NCBI GenBank assembly: GCA_014379885.1
Contig: JACMKW010000613.1
Location: 1 to 23,068, forward strand
Direction: 5' to 3'
DNA: 23,068 nt
Source: Rhizobacter sp.
GTDB taxonomy: Bacteria > Pseudomonadota > Gammaproteobacteria > Burkholderiales > Burkholderiaceae
The stretch's first letter is position 1. Every line of letters begins with the position of its first letter. A program made the translations under genes and the position numbers. The notes under the pieces are model-generated. The model searched no databases, was not told the origin of the DNA, and saw nothing but the letters and a program-made list of their open reading frames with translations. Shown piece by piece: positions 22,216 to 23,068 of this stretch.

Positions 22216-22719
22216 ATGAAATCAATCCGACATCTTGCCGCTGGTTTCGTCGTTTTGGCAATCGGCGCCGCGGCAGCCTTCTTCTACCTGGGCCGCCCTG
22301 AGATGGCACCCGACGCCGCCTTCACGCGCATGGACGGCACACCAGCGCGCATCGGCCAGCTCAAGGGCAAGGTGGTGTTGGTGAACTTCTGGGCCACCAC
22401 CTGCGTGACCTGCGTGAAAGAAATGCCGCAGATGGTCGCCACCCATCAGAAATTCAGCGCCCGGGGTTACGAAACACTGGCCGTGGCCATGAGCTACGAC
22501 CCGCCCATCTCGGTGGTGAGCTTCTCCGAATCACGCAAGCTTCCCTTCATCGTGGTGCTGGACAACACCGGCTCGATCGCGCGCAGCTTTGGTGGCGTGG
22601 CGCTCACCCCCACTTCGGTGCTGATCGACAAGCGCGGCCAAATCGTCAAGCGCTACGTCGGCGAGCCCGACTTCGCGGCGTTGCACAAGCTGGTCGAGTC
22701 GCTGCTGGCCGAAACCTGA
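22216..22719 (+). CDS. TlpA-like membrane-anchored thioredoxin-fold protein
   Basis: 167 aa from the ATG at 22216. An N-terminal hydrophobic anchor (9-26) is followed by a periplasmic thioredoxin fold of the TlpA/ResA/AhpC-TSA type. Features are GQLKGKVVLVNFWATTC, the redox motif CVTC (C63, C66), KEMPQM, and cis-Pro132 in LTPTSVLIDKRG. Such proteins reduce disulfides in the periplasm, for example in cytochrome c maturation or metal-centre assembly. The start lies only 12 bp from the divergent DUF4197 start, and the stop codon directly abuts the lipA stop codon on the other strand. No clear Shine-Dalgarno sequence precedes either the ATG or the alternative TTG at 22198. Confidence 0.93.
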   Translation: MKSIRHLAAGFVVLAIGAAAAFFYLGRPEMAPDAAFTRMDGTPARIGQLKGKVVLVNFWATTCVTCVKEMPQMVATHQKFSARGYETLAVAMSYDPPISVVSFSESRKLPFIVVLDNTGSIARSFGGVALTPTSVLIDKRGQIVKRYVGEPDFAALHKLVESLLAET

Positions 22720-23068
22720 TCAGCTCATCGCCACGCCGGCACCGGCGGCCTGCTTGTCCGCGTGGTAGCTGCTGCGCACCAGCGCCCCCACCGCCGCGTG
22801 CGTGAACCCCATCTACACCGCCTCGGCCTCGAACATCTTGAAGGTGTCGGGGTGCACGTAGCGGCGCACCGGCAGGTGGTGGCCGCTCGGGGCGAGGTAC
22901 TGGCCGATGGTGAGCATGTCGATGCCGTGCTCGCGCATGTCGCGCATCACCTGCAAGATTTCTTCATCGGTCTCGCCTAAGCCGACCATCACGCCGCTCT
23001 TGGTGGGCACGTGGGGCGCAAATTCCTTGAAGCGCTTGAGCAGGTTGAGTGAGTACGCGTAGTCGGAG
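22720..23068 (-). pseudogene. lipA: lipA (lipoyl synthase) 3' part, interrupted by an in-frame amber codon
   Basis: The frame enters from the window edge with [57 protein letters not shown] and FKMFEAEAV. These are unmistakable radical-SAM lipoyl synthase sequences. A TAG at 22815-22813 then stops the frame. Directly after it the same frame continues with [21 protein letters not shown] and ends in TGA at 22720, which is exactly the missing LipA C-terminus. Homologues have a residue such as Lys, Arg or Ala at the stop position; AAG to TAG is one base. The lost 30 residues include RSSY, whose serine ligates the auxiliary iron-sulfur cluster in LipA structures. Either a true nonsense mutation or a sequence error. 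The 5' part of the gene lies outside the window. Confidence 0.88.

Noticed and set aside
1..23068. CRISPR arrays, tRNA or rRNA genes, insertion sequences
   Set aside because: No regularly spaced repeats, cloverleaf or rRNA-like sequence, or transposase frame was seen.

Overview
The window is GC-rich, with tightly packed genes and almost no intergenic DNA. Most of it is one non-flagellar type III secretion system (T3SS, injectisome) locus. Gene content, codon bias towards G/C at third positions and the flanking housekeeping genes (DUF4197 protein, TlpA-like thioredoxin, lipoyl synthase) suggest a betaproteobacterium, probably Burkholderiales. That placement is inferred from general features, not from a database match.

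Layout. (1) 12-1013 (+): an unrecognised hydrophilic protein with a poly-Glu C-terminus, probably cut at its 5' end by the window edge and convergent with the T3SS operon. (2) 18232 down to 1104 (-): a long, largely gapless operon. Read in transcription order it holds a 74-aa small protein, a secreted lytic transglycosylase, sctV, sctC, sctD, a needle candidate (sctF position), sctI, sctJ, sctK, sctL, sctN, sctO, sctP, a sensor histidine kinase, a LuxR/FixJ-type response regulator, sctQ, sctR, sctS and sctT. Many junctions are ATGA or GTGA stop/start overlaps. (3) 18233-18846: a control region with inverted repeats and no convincing gene. (4) 18847-19446 (+): a putative DUF2857/FlhC-like regulator followed by a very strong terminator hairpin. 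(5) 19693-21498 (+): an 80-aa protein, sctU and a FliO-domain protein. (6) 21514-23068: housekeeping flank with a DUF4197 protein (-), a TlpA-like thioredoxin (+) and the 3' end of lipA (-).

How it works together. SctR/S/T/U/V form the export apparatus and SctN/L/O/K/Q the cytoplasmic ATPase and sorting platform. SctD/J and SctC are the inner rings and the outer-membrane secretin. SctI and the 177-aa protein are the rod and needle candidates, SctP the likely ruler. The transglycosylase opens peptidoglycan for assembly. The kinase/regulator pair and the FlhC-like protein are the likely control layer.

Most notable points: a FliO-like protein (normally flagellum-specific) beside sctU; a two-component system translationally coupled into the structural operon; a long needle candidate whose C-terminal helix parallels that of SctI; and an in-frame amber codon in lipA that would remove the conserved RSSY motif. 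No gatekeeper (SctW), translocators or class II chaperones are visible, so these must lie outside the window or be unrecognisable.
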